DNA of 34,108 bases, taken from contig PWEN01000050.1 of assembly GCA_003553505.1 (NCBI GenBank), positions 1 through 34,108 of the forward strand, in the 5' to 3' direction. Shown one piece after another: positions 26,906 through 34,108 of the stretch. The stretch comes from Candidatus Nealsoniibacteriota bacterium (lineage in GTDB: Bacteria > Patescibacteriota > Minisyncoccia > Minisyncoccales > PWPS01). Each line of letters opens with the position of its first letter. The first letter of the stretch is position 1. A program made the position numbers and the translations under genes. The notes beneath the pieces are model-generated. The model saw nothing but the letters and a program-made list of their open reading frames with translations. It had not been told where the DNA came from and searched no databases.

Positions 26906-28648
26906 TTAAAGTTCGATTAGATATACCTTCTTGTCATCAAGGAGGTATATTTCTTTTTTATCAGAGGATATATAGATATCTTTTAGATTATTGAAATTTT
27001 CACTGTGTATCTGTTTTTCGAGCTCTCCTTCTTTGTTTACGACAATAACTCTTTGTGGCTCTAACAAGAAAAGAGGAGCATCTATTTCCGTGTGTATCTT
27101 TGTTACAGAGGATAGGGCGGGATATATGGAAAAGTTTATCTCTTCCTCGTAACTTCCGGTGTAATAACGGTGTATCTTCTTTTCTTCATCAAGCACGAAG
27201 ATCGATCTATCTATTGCTATATCAACACCTTTTCCATGGTTTTTCTCGCCTTCTTTTATCCACAAAGAAGGCCGTCTTTCTCCGTAAAATATTATCTCGT
27301 TTTTTGTTTCTTCAAGCAGATAGGCTCTGTTATTAAAAGAGGAGAGCGCTATAAAGTGGGCATCCTCATAAGGGAGATTTGTTTTTGATGATCTCACCTC
27401 TCCGTTTACTACCCTTATTATGTCTCCTTCTTGAGAGAAAAGCATTACCCCTTCGTTTGAAAGAGTGGACAGAATGATCTCTTCTTGAAGCTCTTTTATC
27501 TCGTATTCTCCGTTTTTATCCATTACCGCCATCTTGTTTTCGTGTAAAAGATAAAAACCATCCTCTGAAGCAACCATGCTGTCCGGGGAAAACTCCTCCA
27601 CTTCTCCTATTAGAATTGGGTCTTCAACATTCTCTCTTTTGGAGAGTTCATAAAGATAGTTCTTCAAGTTTTTCTTTTCGTCCCTTGCAAGCTGTGTGTC
27701 TATCTCTGAGAGATTCTTCATCGCTTCTTCAAAAACCGGAAGAATGTTATCAAGCTCTCCTCCTTTTACGGCCTCTGTTTTTTGCACTATCTTTTCTATT
27801 GCAGTTATCTTTCTTTCTTCAATTACTCTCTTGCTTATTGTAAAGACAGATATGCCTGCCAATACAACTATAAGAGCAAGAAGGGCAGGAAGAAGAACCT
27901 TTTTTGTAGGCAGAGAAGGTCTTTTTATTGCCTGCATTCTTACTATTAAGGGTGCAAAAGCTTCTTTTAGTGATATTTTTTCCTCTGCTGGCGATATTGT
28001 GCTTGATTCGTCTTTTATGCTTGTTGTGTAATCGATAACGAGTGCTGCACCGCTTATATTTGGAAATCTTTTTTTATGAAGATTAGATATGTTTTCCATG
28101 AACTCCTCATCGAGAGAAGATTCTGCCATTTTTTCCAGAATCTTTCCTTTTGTAAACGGTCTGTGCATCTCTTCTGTGATAACCACCACTTTGTCTTTCT
28201 TCTTCATCTTGCCGTATACTATGTTCTGAAAAACAGGCGATCCACTTTCTTCCACTTCTTTTCCTATGTCTGCAACACTTCCGTTGCTAAGAAGGAAAAC
28301 TTTTCCTTTACCAACTTTTCCCATGTAGATAAGAAAGTTTTTGGAAGAGAGAAATGTTATGCTTACTCTTCCTATGTACTCCTTCTTTTCTATTATTTCA
28401 TTTACTTCTTTGAGCGCTCTTTTTAGCGCCTTGTCCGGGGAAAGAGAGGGGTCTTCATAGTATTTTTCTTTTGCTGCGTGGAATATATTGGAAAGAAGGG
28501 GAGAGTCCGTCTTGCGTGCATTTGAAATCTCTCCCACCATGTAAAGCCTTCCAACTCGTCGCTGGTAGGCATCTTTAGGGTCATGATAAAAGCTCTCACA
28601 AAGCTTTTTTTCTTTCTCTGGATTGAAGTATAGCTCGAATATCTTCAT
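26906..28648 (-). CDS. PP2C-like cytoplasmic domain, single TM and predicted beta-propeller ectodomain
   Basis: N-terminus GRVSITFLSSKNFLIYMGKVGKGKVFLLSNGSVADIG resembles PPM phosphatase folds; TM VLLPALLALIVVLAGISVFTI; repeated beta-rich C-terminal segments. Confidence 0.6.
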   Translation of the reverse strand: MKIFELYFNPEKEKKLCESFYHDPKDAYQRRVGRLYMVGEISNARKTDSPLLSNIFHAAKEKYYEDPSLSPDKALKRALKEVNEIIEKKEYIGRVSITFLSSKNFLIYMGKVGKGKVFLLSNGSVADIGKEVEESGSPVFQNIVYGKMKKKDKVVVITEEMHRPFTKGKILEKMAESSLDEEFMENISNLHKKRFPNISGAALVIDYTTSIKDESSTISPAEEKISLKEAFAPLIVRMQAIKRPSLPTKKVLLPALLALIVVLAGISVFTISKRVIEERKITAIEKIVQKTEAVKGGELDNILPVFEEAMKNLSEIDTQLARDEKKNLKNYLYELSKRENVEDPILIGEVEEFSPDSMVASEDGFYLLHENKMAVMDKNGEYEIKELQEEIILSTLSNEGVMLFSQEGDIIRVVNGEVRSSKTNLPYEDAHFIALSSFNNRAYLLEETKNEIIFYGERRPSLWIKEGEKNHGKGVDIAIDRSIFVLDEEKKIHRYYTGSYEEEINFSIYPALSSVTKIHTEIDAPLFLLEPQRVIVVNKEGELEKQIHSENFNNLKDIYISSDKKEIYLLDDKKVYLIEL

Positions 28649-28722
28649 ATCTTTAATTATAAGATTTTTTTATAAAAATACAATTTTTGATTTATTTTTT
28701 TATGCTTGCTATAATTACAAAA

Positions 28723-28796
28723 GGACGATTAGCTCAGCTGGCTAGAGCGCTGCACTCACATTGCAGAGGTCGTAGGTTCAAGTCCTGCATCGTCCA
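28723..28796 (+). tRNA. tRNA-Val (CAC)
   Basis: Acceptor GGACGAT/ATCGTCC, anticodon stem CTGCA/TGCAG with loop ctCACat, GGTTCAAGTCC. Confidence 0.95.
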
Positions 28797-28802
28797 CTAC
28801 TC

Positions 28803-28830
28803 TTGACAAAATAACAAAATCGTGTAATAT
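28803..28830 (+). promoter_or_regulatory. hsp20 promoter
   Basis: TTGACA-N16-TAATAT directly after tRNA-Val. Confidence 0.7.
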
Positions 28831-28872
28831 TTAGGGTGAAAAGGTCGGATTAAAAACCAATCTTTTAAAACT

Positions 28873-29298
28873 ATGTCACTAATTCCATGGAAGCCATTTC
28901 AAGATGCCGACAAGTTCTTTGATGGTGATGAGGACTTCTTCTTTCCTGTTTTTCCAAAGAAGAAAACGGAGCCTGATATGGATATATACGAGACCGAGAA
29001 AGAGGTTGTGGCAGATGTAAACATCCCTAATGTTGACCCTGAAACGATAGAAGTCTCTGTTCAGGATAACGTACTTCATGTTTCTGGAGGGAAAGAAGAA
29101 AAAAAGGAAGAGAAAGACAAGGGTTACTGGAAGCGTGAGATTAGAAGCGGATCGTTTAGTCGTGCGGTAAGGGTTCCTTCTCCAGTTGAAGGCGATAAAG
29201 CAGAAGCGGTTTATGAGAACGGCATCTTAAAGGTAACCATACCCAAGAAAAAAGAGTTGGAAGAAGGAGAAGGGAAAGTGAAGGTGAAGATTAAGTAA
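28873..29298 (+). CDS. Hsp20/alpha-crystallin family small heat shock protein
   Basis: DIYETEKEVVADVNIPNVDPETIEVSVQDNVLHVSGG...RSGSFSRAVRVPSPVEGDKAEAVYENGILKVTIPKK. Confidence 0.95.
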   Translation: MSLIPWKPFQDADKFFDGDEDFFFPVFPKKKTEPDMDIYETEKEVVADVNIPNVDPETIEVSVQDNVLHVSGGKEEKKEEKDKGYWKREIRSGSFSRAVRVPSPVEGDKAEAVYENGILKVTIPKKKELEEGEGKVKVKIK

Positions 29299-29353
29299 TT
29301 GGCCCTTCTAAAGGAAGGGTCTTCCTCACTTTTCTTTTTCTTTTTTGCAGATT

Positions 29354-29632
29354 ATGAAAAAAAGAGTACGAATGAACATACATGGTCGGGTTCAAGGGGT
29401 CTTCTTTCGTGATAGCACAAAAAGAAGAGCCAAGAAGGAAGGGGTTTTTGGTTATGTAAGGAACTTGGATAACGGAAGCGTGGAAGTTGTTGCAGAAGGG
29501 GAGGAGGAGAATCTAGAAGAACTTATGGAGTGGTGTAAAAAAGGACCATTTCTCGCAAAAGTCTCAAAAGTAGAGGCCGAGTGGGAAGATTATAAAGGTG
29601 AGTTTAATAGTTTCAAAATAGAGTATGCATAA
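29354..29632 (+). CDS. Acylphosphatase
   Basis: GRVQGVFFRDSTKRRAKKEGVFGYVRNLDNGSVEVVAEGEEENLEELMEWCKKGP. Confidence 0.95.
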   Translation: MKKRVRMNIHGRVQGVFFRDSTKRRAKKEGVFGYVRNLDNGSVEVVAEGEEENLEELMEWCKKGPFLAKVSKVEAEWEDYKGEFNSFKIEYA

Positions 29633-29705
29633 ATTAGATATAATCGCTGCTTTTTTTGCTTTTTTTATTGCCCTAATGGTTGTAGTAGGCAAGTTTTCTC
29701 TTTGA
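29625..29705 (+). CDS. Candidate 26-aa single-TM microprotein
   Basis: MHKLDIIAAFFAFFIALMVVVGKFSL*, start overlaps the acylphosphatase stop. Confidence 0.45.
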   Translation: MHKLDIIAAFFAFFIALMVVVGKFSL

Positions 29706-29723
29706 CGGAAAATTGAAATAAAC

Positions 29724-29757
29724 AAAAAACCCTCACGCTTTGCGAGGGTTTTTTATT
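29724..29757. terminator. Bidirectional terminator
   Basis: aaaaaaccctcacgctttgcgagggttttttatttt. Confidence 0.75.
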
Positions 29758-29771
29758 TTAAAGAAGAGTGA

Positions 29772-30062
29772 TTACCATTCTTCACCTTCTTCCTCGTCGA
29801 TGTCTACATCAAGATCCTCGTCGAGATCGAGATCCTCATCATCGAGGTCCTCATCATCGAGGTCCTCATCATCGAGGTCCTCTTCTTCGTCTTCCTCTTC
29901 TTCATCTTTCATAGAGACGATCTCGTCGTCTCCTTCTTCGTCTTCCTCTTCTTCATCTTTTATTCCGACGATATCTTCTTCTTCGTTCTCCTCTTCTTCG
30001 CCCTCATCAAGTGCACCAAGGACGTCTCTTCTGAGGAGCTCTTCGTGGTCTAAAATGAACAT
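29772..30062 (-). CDS. Highly acidic low-complexity protein (D/E-rich repeats)
   Basis: MFILDHEELLRRDVLGALDEGEEEENEEEDIVGIKDEEEEDEEG...DLDDEDLDDEDLDDEDLDLDEDLD...EEW; own promoter, hairpin with SD, terminator. Confidence 0.75.
   Translation of the reverse strand: MFILDHEELLRRDVLGALDEGEEEENEEEDIVGIKDEEEEDEEGDDEIVSMKDEEEEDEEEDLDDEDLDDEDLDDEDLDLDEDLDVDIDEEEGEEW
29831..29880. repeat. 15-bp tandem repeat (gaggtcctcatcatc) encoding (DLDDE)n on the minus strand
   Basis: Three near-perfect tandem units visible. Confidence 0.85.
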
Positions 30063-30070
30063 ATTTTTTT

Positions 30071-30097
30071 CTCCTACTTTGTTTCGCAAAGAAGGAG
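30071..30097 (-). promoter_or_regulatory. Hairpin that includes the SD of the acidic protein gene
   Basis: Minus strand CTCCTtCTTTG-cgaaa-CAAAGtAGGAG, with AGGAG 8 nt before the ATG at 30062. Confidence 0.65.
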
Positions 30098-30152
30098 AGG
30101 TTAATTCACTTAACACCCTTACAAAGGTGTGTCGACCTTTTGCATAGCACCC

Positions 30153-30180
30153 ATTATAATCAGATACAGATTATTGTCAA
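30153..30180 (-). promoter_or_regulatory. Consensus sigma70 promoter of the acidic protein gene
   Basis: Minus strand TTGACA-N16-TATAAT. Confidence 0.75.
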
Positions 30181-30202
30181 TGGTATCTCTTTGTATTATA
30201 AT
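30174..30202 (+). promoter_or_regulatory. Promoter of the membrane Clp operon, probably leaderless
   Basis: TTGTCA-N17-TATAAT, with ATG 7 nt after the -10. Confidence 0.7.
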
Positions 30203-30208
30203 CAAATA

Positions 30209-30598
30209 ATGTTGCAAATTGCAGAAAAAAGAAACCTGTTCCTTTCTTGGATAAAGTGGCGTTATCTGATACAGCTAAAGGAGATACTTGTAAAGTGGAG
30301 GAACGTGGTATTTTTTATCTTTAATTATTTTTCCCTTTTTCTTCTTTTGCGAACCTATCTCTCTCCTTGGAGAAGGTATAGGTGGTCCTATGGAAGAGGG
30401 TTTGACTTGGGAAGATATGCAGAAGCGGCGCTTGCTAATACTTTTTCACGCTTAATAGGAGCATTTGTACGTACGTTTGTTATTGTTGCTTGTATTTTTT
30501 GTGCCATCTTTGTTTTTATTTGCGGTTTATTCATTGTTCTGTTTTGGATCTTGATTCCTTTTTTGATAATAGCCCTTCTATGTTTAACTTTAAGCTAA
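30209..30598 (+). CDS. Small membrane protein (130 aa) upstream of the Clp ATPase
   Basis: MLQIAEKRNLFLSWIKWRYLIQLKEILVKWRNVVFFIFNYFSLFLLL... with several hydrophobic helices; start chosen from promoter position. Confidence 0.75.
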   Translation: MLQIAEKRNLFLSWIKWRYLIQLKEILVKWRNVVFFIFNYFSLFLLLRTYLSPWRRYRWSYGRGFDLGRYAEAALANTFSRLIGAFVRTFVIVACIFCAIFVFICGLFIVLFWILIPFLIIALLCLTLS

Positions 30599-33081
30599 AG
30601 AAGGCGGCCATTTACCGCGCTGTACTATTAAGGAAGATTCCTCCTTTTCTTCTTTCTGGCTTTTTTAGAGATATTTTCCTTCTTGTTTCCTTTGCTTCTC
30701 TTTCTCTTTTTATTTTTAGAGACAGGGTTGGTTTGGAGTATGAGTATTTTCTGGAAACGAGCATTGTGCTCTTTGCCATATCCTTGATATTTTTTGAAGC
30801 AGGTGCTTTTTTTGCAAAATATCTCTCTGTTCCTCCTCTTTTTATGACACTACAAGAAGCATTGAAGAAAGAGGATGTAAATATTGCTGAGTTTCTTGAC
30901 TTTCCTGCGGCTTGTGCTGTCAGCAAGGCATATTCCATGGGAGGAGTGGACTCTTACCTTGTTCTTTATTTTATAATAAAAGATAGTGACCTCGATTTTG
31001 TATTAACACGTGCCCTTATAGACAAGAGAGAAGTTTTGCGTGATCTTTCTGAGACCTTCAAGAAAAGAGGAAAAATAAGCGACAGATCATTCTCTCCCTG
31101 CTTTAAGAAAACAATGGAGGGAGCGCTGCGGATTGCTGCAAAAAGAGGCAAGGAGAGAATAACGAAAGGAGATATACTTGCTTCTCTTTGTGAGAACAAC
31201 AACTATATGCGGGAGGTTTTGTATCGCGTGAATATGAAAACAACCGATATCATCGATACTGTTTCTTGGCAAGAAGAGATCTTAAAAGAAGAAGAGTCTT
31301 TTTCACGTAAGAGTCTCGCAAAAAAGGGTAGTCTAGCAAGAGAGTGGACGTGTGGATATACAGTTCTTTTGGATAACTTTTCTGTGGACCTAACAGAGAG
31401 CCTGAGAGATGCCGGTTTTCCAAAAACGGTAGGCCACAAGAAGGAGGTAGAGTCGGTGGAAAGAGTTCTTTCACGGAAAGAGACAAATAGTGTTGTGCTG
31501 ACCGGAGAGCCGGGCACGGGAAGGAAAAGCATAATATATGAGCTTGCAAGAAAAAGCTTTTTTGGAGAGTGTTTGCCGGAGGTAAACTATATGCGCATCG
31601 TTAAACTGGATATTACCTCTGTCATTGCAAGCTCGGAGGGAGTCGAGGAGACAGAGATGGTTATCAACAACATATTTAGCGAAGCGACAAATGCAGGAAA
31701 TGTTATTCTTGTAATAGAAGAGATGCACAACTTTGTTGCTGGCGAGAAAAAGCCGGGGGCGGTAAATATATCGGCACTACTCGAGCCTTATCTTCATCAT
31801 CCTTCTTTTCGACTCATAGGCGTAACCAGTTTTCTTGGGTTCCGTAAACAAGTGGAAGACAATCCTTCTCTTCTTTCTCTTATGGAGAAAGTCGAAGTGA
31901 GTGAAATATCAAAGAAGGAAACTCTTAGACTATTGGAGATGATGATTCCTTATCTCGAGAGGAAGTATAAGAAGTTTATATCTTTTGGAGCATTAAAAAA
32001 GATAATAAACCTATCGGATCGTTATATGCCAAATGATCCCTTTCCGGAAAAAGCGATGGACATACTGGAAGAAGCAGCGGTTCACGTAAGTCAAAAAAAA
32101 GAGTCCTTTCTTCTTCCACATCATGTGGCGGATATAATATCCGAAAAAACAGAGATTCCTGTGGGGGAGATAGACAAAGAAGAAAAAGAAACCCTTCTCC
32201 ACCTGGAAGAGTTGATGCATGAGAGGATAGTTAATCAGGACATGGCTGTAAAGGAAGTTTCTTCGTCTTTACGTAGATCGAGAACGGGAGTCACAACCAG
32301 AAAGGGACTCATGGGGAGCTTCCTTTTTCTTGGTCCCACGGGAGTAGGGAAGACGGAAACGGCAAAGGCGATAGCGGACATATACTTTAAATCGCAGAAA
32401 AGAATGATACGCATAGATATGTCCGAGTTTCAAGAGATATCAGACGTCTCAAGATTAATAGGATCTGAAAGACAAGAGGGAGTTTTATCTTCCAAAGTAA
32501 GAGAGAATCCCTTTTCTCTCATTTTACTAGACGAGATAGAGAAATCTCATCCCGATATATTGAATATATTTTTGCAGATACTGGATGAGGGGCATCTTAC
32601 AGACGGAGCTGGAAGGAAGGTGGATTTCAAGAGTACTATGATAATAGCTACCAGCAACGCGGGATACCAGATCATTATTGATTCTATGGAGAAAGGAGAG
32701 GACTGGGGAGAGTTAAAGAAAAAGATTCTCGGGCGTTTGTTTCAGGAGTCCGTGTTTCGTCCGGAGTTTGTTAATCGTTTCGATGGAGTAGTATTGTTTG
32801 AGCCGCTCAGCAAAGAGCATCTTGTTTCTATATCCGGCATGCAACTTGAAAGGGTTGCGGAAGACTTGAAAGAAAAAGACATAGAATTTATAATATCGGA
32901 AGATTTAAAAAGGTCGATAGTTGAAATGAGTTACGACCCCTTATTTGGAGCAAGAGAGATGCAGCGTATAGTGCAAGACAAAGTTGGAAACACTATCTCT
33001 TCTGCCATATTAAGAGAGGAGATAAAGAGAGGGGATCGTTTCACGATAAATATGGATGATTTTTCCATTATTAAACATTAA
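30580..33081 (+). CDS. Membrane-anchored ClpA/ClpC-like AAA+ ATPase
   Basis: Two N-terminal TM helices, atypical D1 (GEPGTGRKS, LVIEEMH), canonical D2 (GPTGVGKTETAKAIA, ILLDEIEKSHPDI, RPEFVNRFD, FGAREMQR); ATG 30580 preferred. Confidence 0.9.
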   Translation: MFNFKLKKAAIYRAVLLRKIPPFLLSGFFRDIFLLVSFASLSLFIFRDRVGLEYEYFLETSIVLFAISLIFFEAGAFFAKYLSVPPLFMTLQEALKKEDVNIAEFLDFPAACAVSKAYSMGGVDSYLVLYFIIKDSDLDFVLTRALIDKREVLRDLSETFKKRGKISDRSFSPCFKKTMEGALRIAAKRGKERITKGDILASLCENNNYMREVLYRVNMKTTDIIDTVSWQEEILKEEESFSRKSLAKKGSLAREWTCGYTVLLDNFSVDLTESLRDAGFPKTVGHKKEVESVERVLSRKETNSVVLTGEPGTGRKSIIYELARKSFFGECLPEVNYMRIVKLDITSVIASSEGVEETEMVINNIFSEATNAGNVILVIEEMHNFVAGEKKPGAVNISALLEPYLHHPSFRLIGVTSFLGFRKQVEDNPSLLSLMEKVEVSEISKKETLRLLEMMIPYLERKYKKFISFGALKKIINLSDRYMPNDPFPEKAMDILEEAAVHVSQKKESFLLPHHVADIISEKTEIPVGEIDKEEKETLLHLEELMHERIVNQDMAVKEVSSSLRRSRTGVTTRKGLMGSFLFLGPTGVGKTETAKAIADIYFKSQKRMIRIDMSEFQEISDVSRLIGSERQEGVLSSKVRENPFSLILLDEIEKSHPDILNIFLQILDEGHLTDGAGRKVDFKSTMIIATSNAGYQIIIDSMEKGEDWGELKKKILGRLFQESVFRPEFVNRFDGVVLFEPLSKEHLVSISGMQLERVAEDLKEKDIEFIISEDLKRSIVEMSYDPLFGAREMQRIVQDKVGNTISSAILREEIKRGDRFTINMDDFSIIKH

Positions 33082-33093
33082 TTAAGTTAATTT

Positions 33094-34068
33094 ATGACAA
33101 AAGGACATTTAGTTGCTGTTATTGTTCTCGTTGTTGTTCTTGTGGGAGGGGGTGTGTTCTATACAATGCAAGAAAGAACACCCTCTGATCCTGAAGAAGC
33201 GATAGAGAGAATGGTGAGCAACATGAACGACGTTCATTCCTTTGCCGCAGAAATGAACATGGACATGGAGTTAAGAGATGAGCGTGAGGAGTTCGATATT
33301 TCTCTTTTCATGGACATGAAAACTTCCACCAAAAGAGACAAAGAATCCTTTGAGGGTGACATAGATATCGATGCTTTCGTTGAAGGAGAGCAGTTCGATA
33401 TGGGGTTGGCAGCGAAGGTGGTTGACGAAAAAGCTTACTTCAAAGTGACATCTCTCCCTCAGATTGTGGTTGATGATATTGGTCCTATGGCAAGAGGATT
33501 TGAGAATATCTGGATAGGAATTGATATATCAGAAATGGAGGAAGAGATGGACGATGTTGATATTGACGAGGAGAAACTTCGTGAGGCGGTGATGTCTGTG
33601 TTTGATGACAAAGACCTCTACACTGCCACTGAGGTTGACGAGAGCTCTGACTGGGTAGAGTACAGTGTTTCCTTTGATGAGGATGTTCTCATCGAAACGT
33701 TAAAGGATTTAGTGTCTGTTTTGGCGGAAATCCCTGAAACGGGAATAAGAAGCGGTGACATTGACTTCGATGAGTTGCGCGTTGTTTTTGACATGATGGA
33801 GGAGGACTTAGAGGTTAACCTAAAGATAGGAAAGAGAGACGGTTATCTTTATGGCGTTTCTTTTGAGAACTCCCTTCACGAACCCGGAGGAGATGGAGTG
33901 ATGCATTTTTCCTTCGACATCTCTATGTCTGACTTCAATGAAGACTTTGAGATAGAGGCTCCGGAGGAATATCAAGATCTCATGGAGATGTTTGGACCTA
34001 TGATGATGCCTCAAGACCCAATGACTCCTGGGGAAGTAGACGAGGATATGATGGAACAGATGTTCTAA
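33094..34068 (+). CDS. Secreted/membrane-anchored LppX/LolA-like protein
   Basis: N-terminal TM, amphipathic beta-rich domain, Met-rich tail; next to the Clp gene. Confidence 0.6.
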   Translation: MTKGHLVAVIVLVVVLVGGGVFYTMQERTPSDPEEAIERMVSNMNDVHSFAAEMNMDMELRDEREEFDISLFMDMKTSTKRDKESFEGDIDIDAFVEGEQFDMGLAAKVVDEKAYFKVTSLPQIVVDDIGPMARGFENIWIGIDISEMEEEMDDVDIDEEKLREAVMSVFDDKDLYTATEVDESSDWVEYSVSFDEDVLIETLKDLVSVLAEIPETGIRSGDIDFDELRVVFDMMEEDLEVNLKIGKRDGYLYGVSFENSLHEPGGDGVMHFSFDISMSDFNEDFEIEAPEEYQDLMEMFGPMMMPQDPMTPGEVDEDMMEQMF

Positions 34069-34082
34069 AGCATTAAAGCGAG

Positions 34083-34108
34083 AACCTCCTTTTTTGAAAA
34101 AAGGAGGT
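34083..34108 (+). terminator. Strong hairpin at window end
   Basis: acctcctttttt-g-aaaaaaggaggt. Confidence 0.6.

Noticed and set aside
29831-29880. CRISPR-like short repeats
   Set aside because: Contiguous 15-bp tandem coding repeats with no spacers; no cas genes in the window.
29740-30147. 135-aa Ser-rich plus-strand ORF
   Set aside because: Antisense of the D/E-rich repeat gene; poly-Ser arises from complementing GAA/GAC repeats, and the minus strand has promoter, SD and terminator.

Overview
The window looks like a chromosomal segment from a compact, AT-leaning bacterial genome. Gene content and style (few Shine-Dalgarno sequences, membrane-anchored versions of normally soluble enzymes, short operons) resemble Patescibacteria/CPR, but this placement is inference. 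Contents: a truncated transposase end at the left edge; small enzymes (metallophosphoesterase, ASCH/DUF3850, CutA, HD, CYTH); a PurM-like gene; meso-DAP dehydrogenase; khpA; trmD; a cation P-type ATPase; uvrB-uvrA-uvrC-MBL hydrolase; a tRNA-Tyr/tRNA-Thr/rpmG/tRNA-Trp cluster; a small accessory island; a ClpB-like gene with a large internal deletion; a cell-envelope cluster (DedA, DUF1460-like, membrane-fused peptide deformylase, MltG); a DJ-1/PfpI protein; L10 leader-rplJ-rplL; a PP2C-like/TM/propeller protein; tRNA-Val; hsp20; acylphosphatase; an acidic protein diverging from a membrane-anchored Clp ATPase operon; and an LppX-like secreted protein. Most notable observations: (1) uvrA interrupted by one in-frame TAG; (2) a mini-ClpB with an in-frame loss of most of the AAA+ core; (3) a membrane Clp operon and an acidic protein driven from divergent promoters whose -35 boxes overlap; (4) a recurrent 5'UTR motif AAAGGTCG(G)ATTAAAA lying 25-26 nt upstream of three start codons; (5) a -1 frameshift at U UUU UUG that restores a second TM helix; (6) 46-bp direct repeats of the tRNA-Trp 3' end plus terminator flanking a racemase gene; (7) a polytopic membrane domain fused to peptide deformylase. 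All calls come from reading the sequence; no searches were run.
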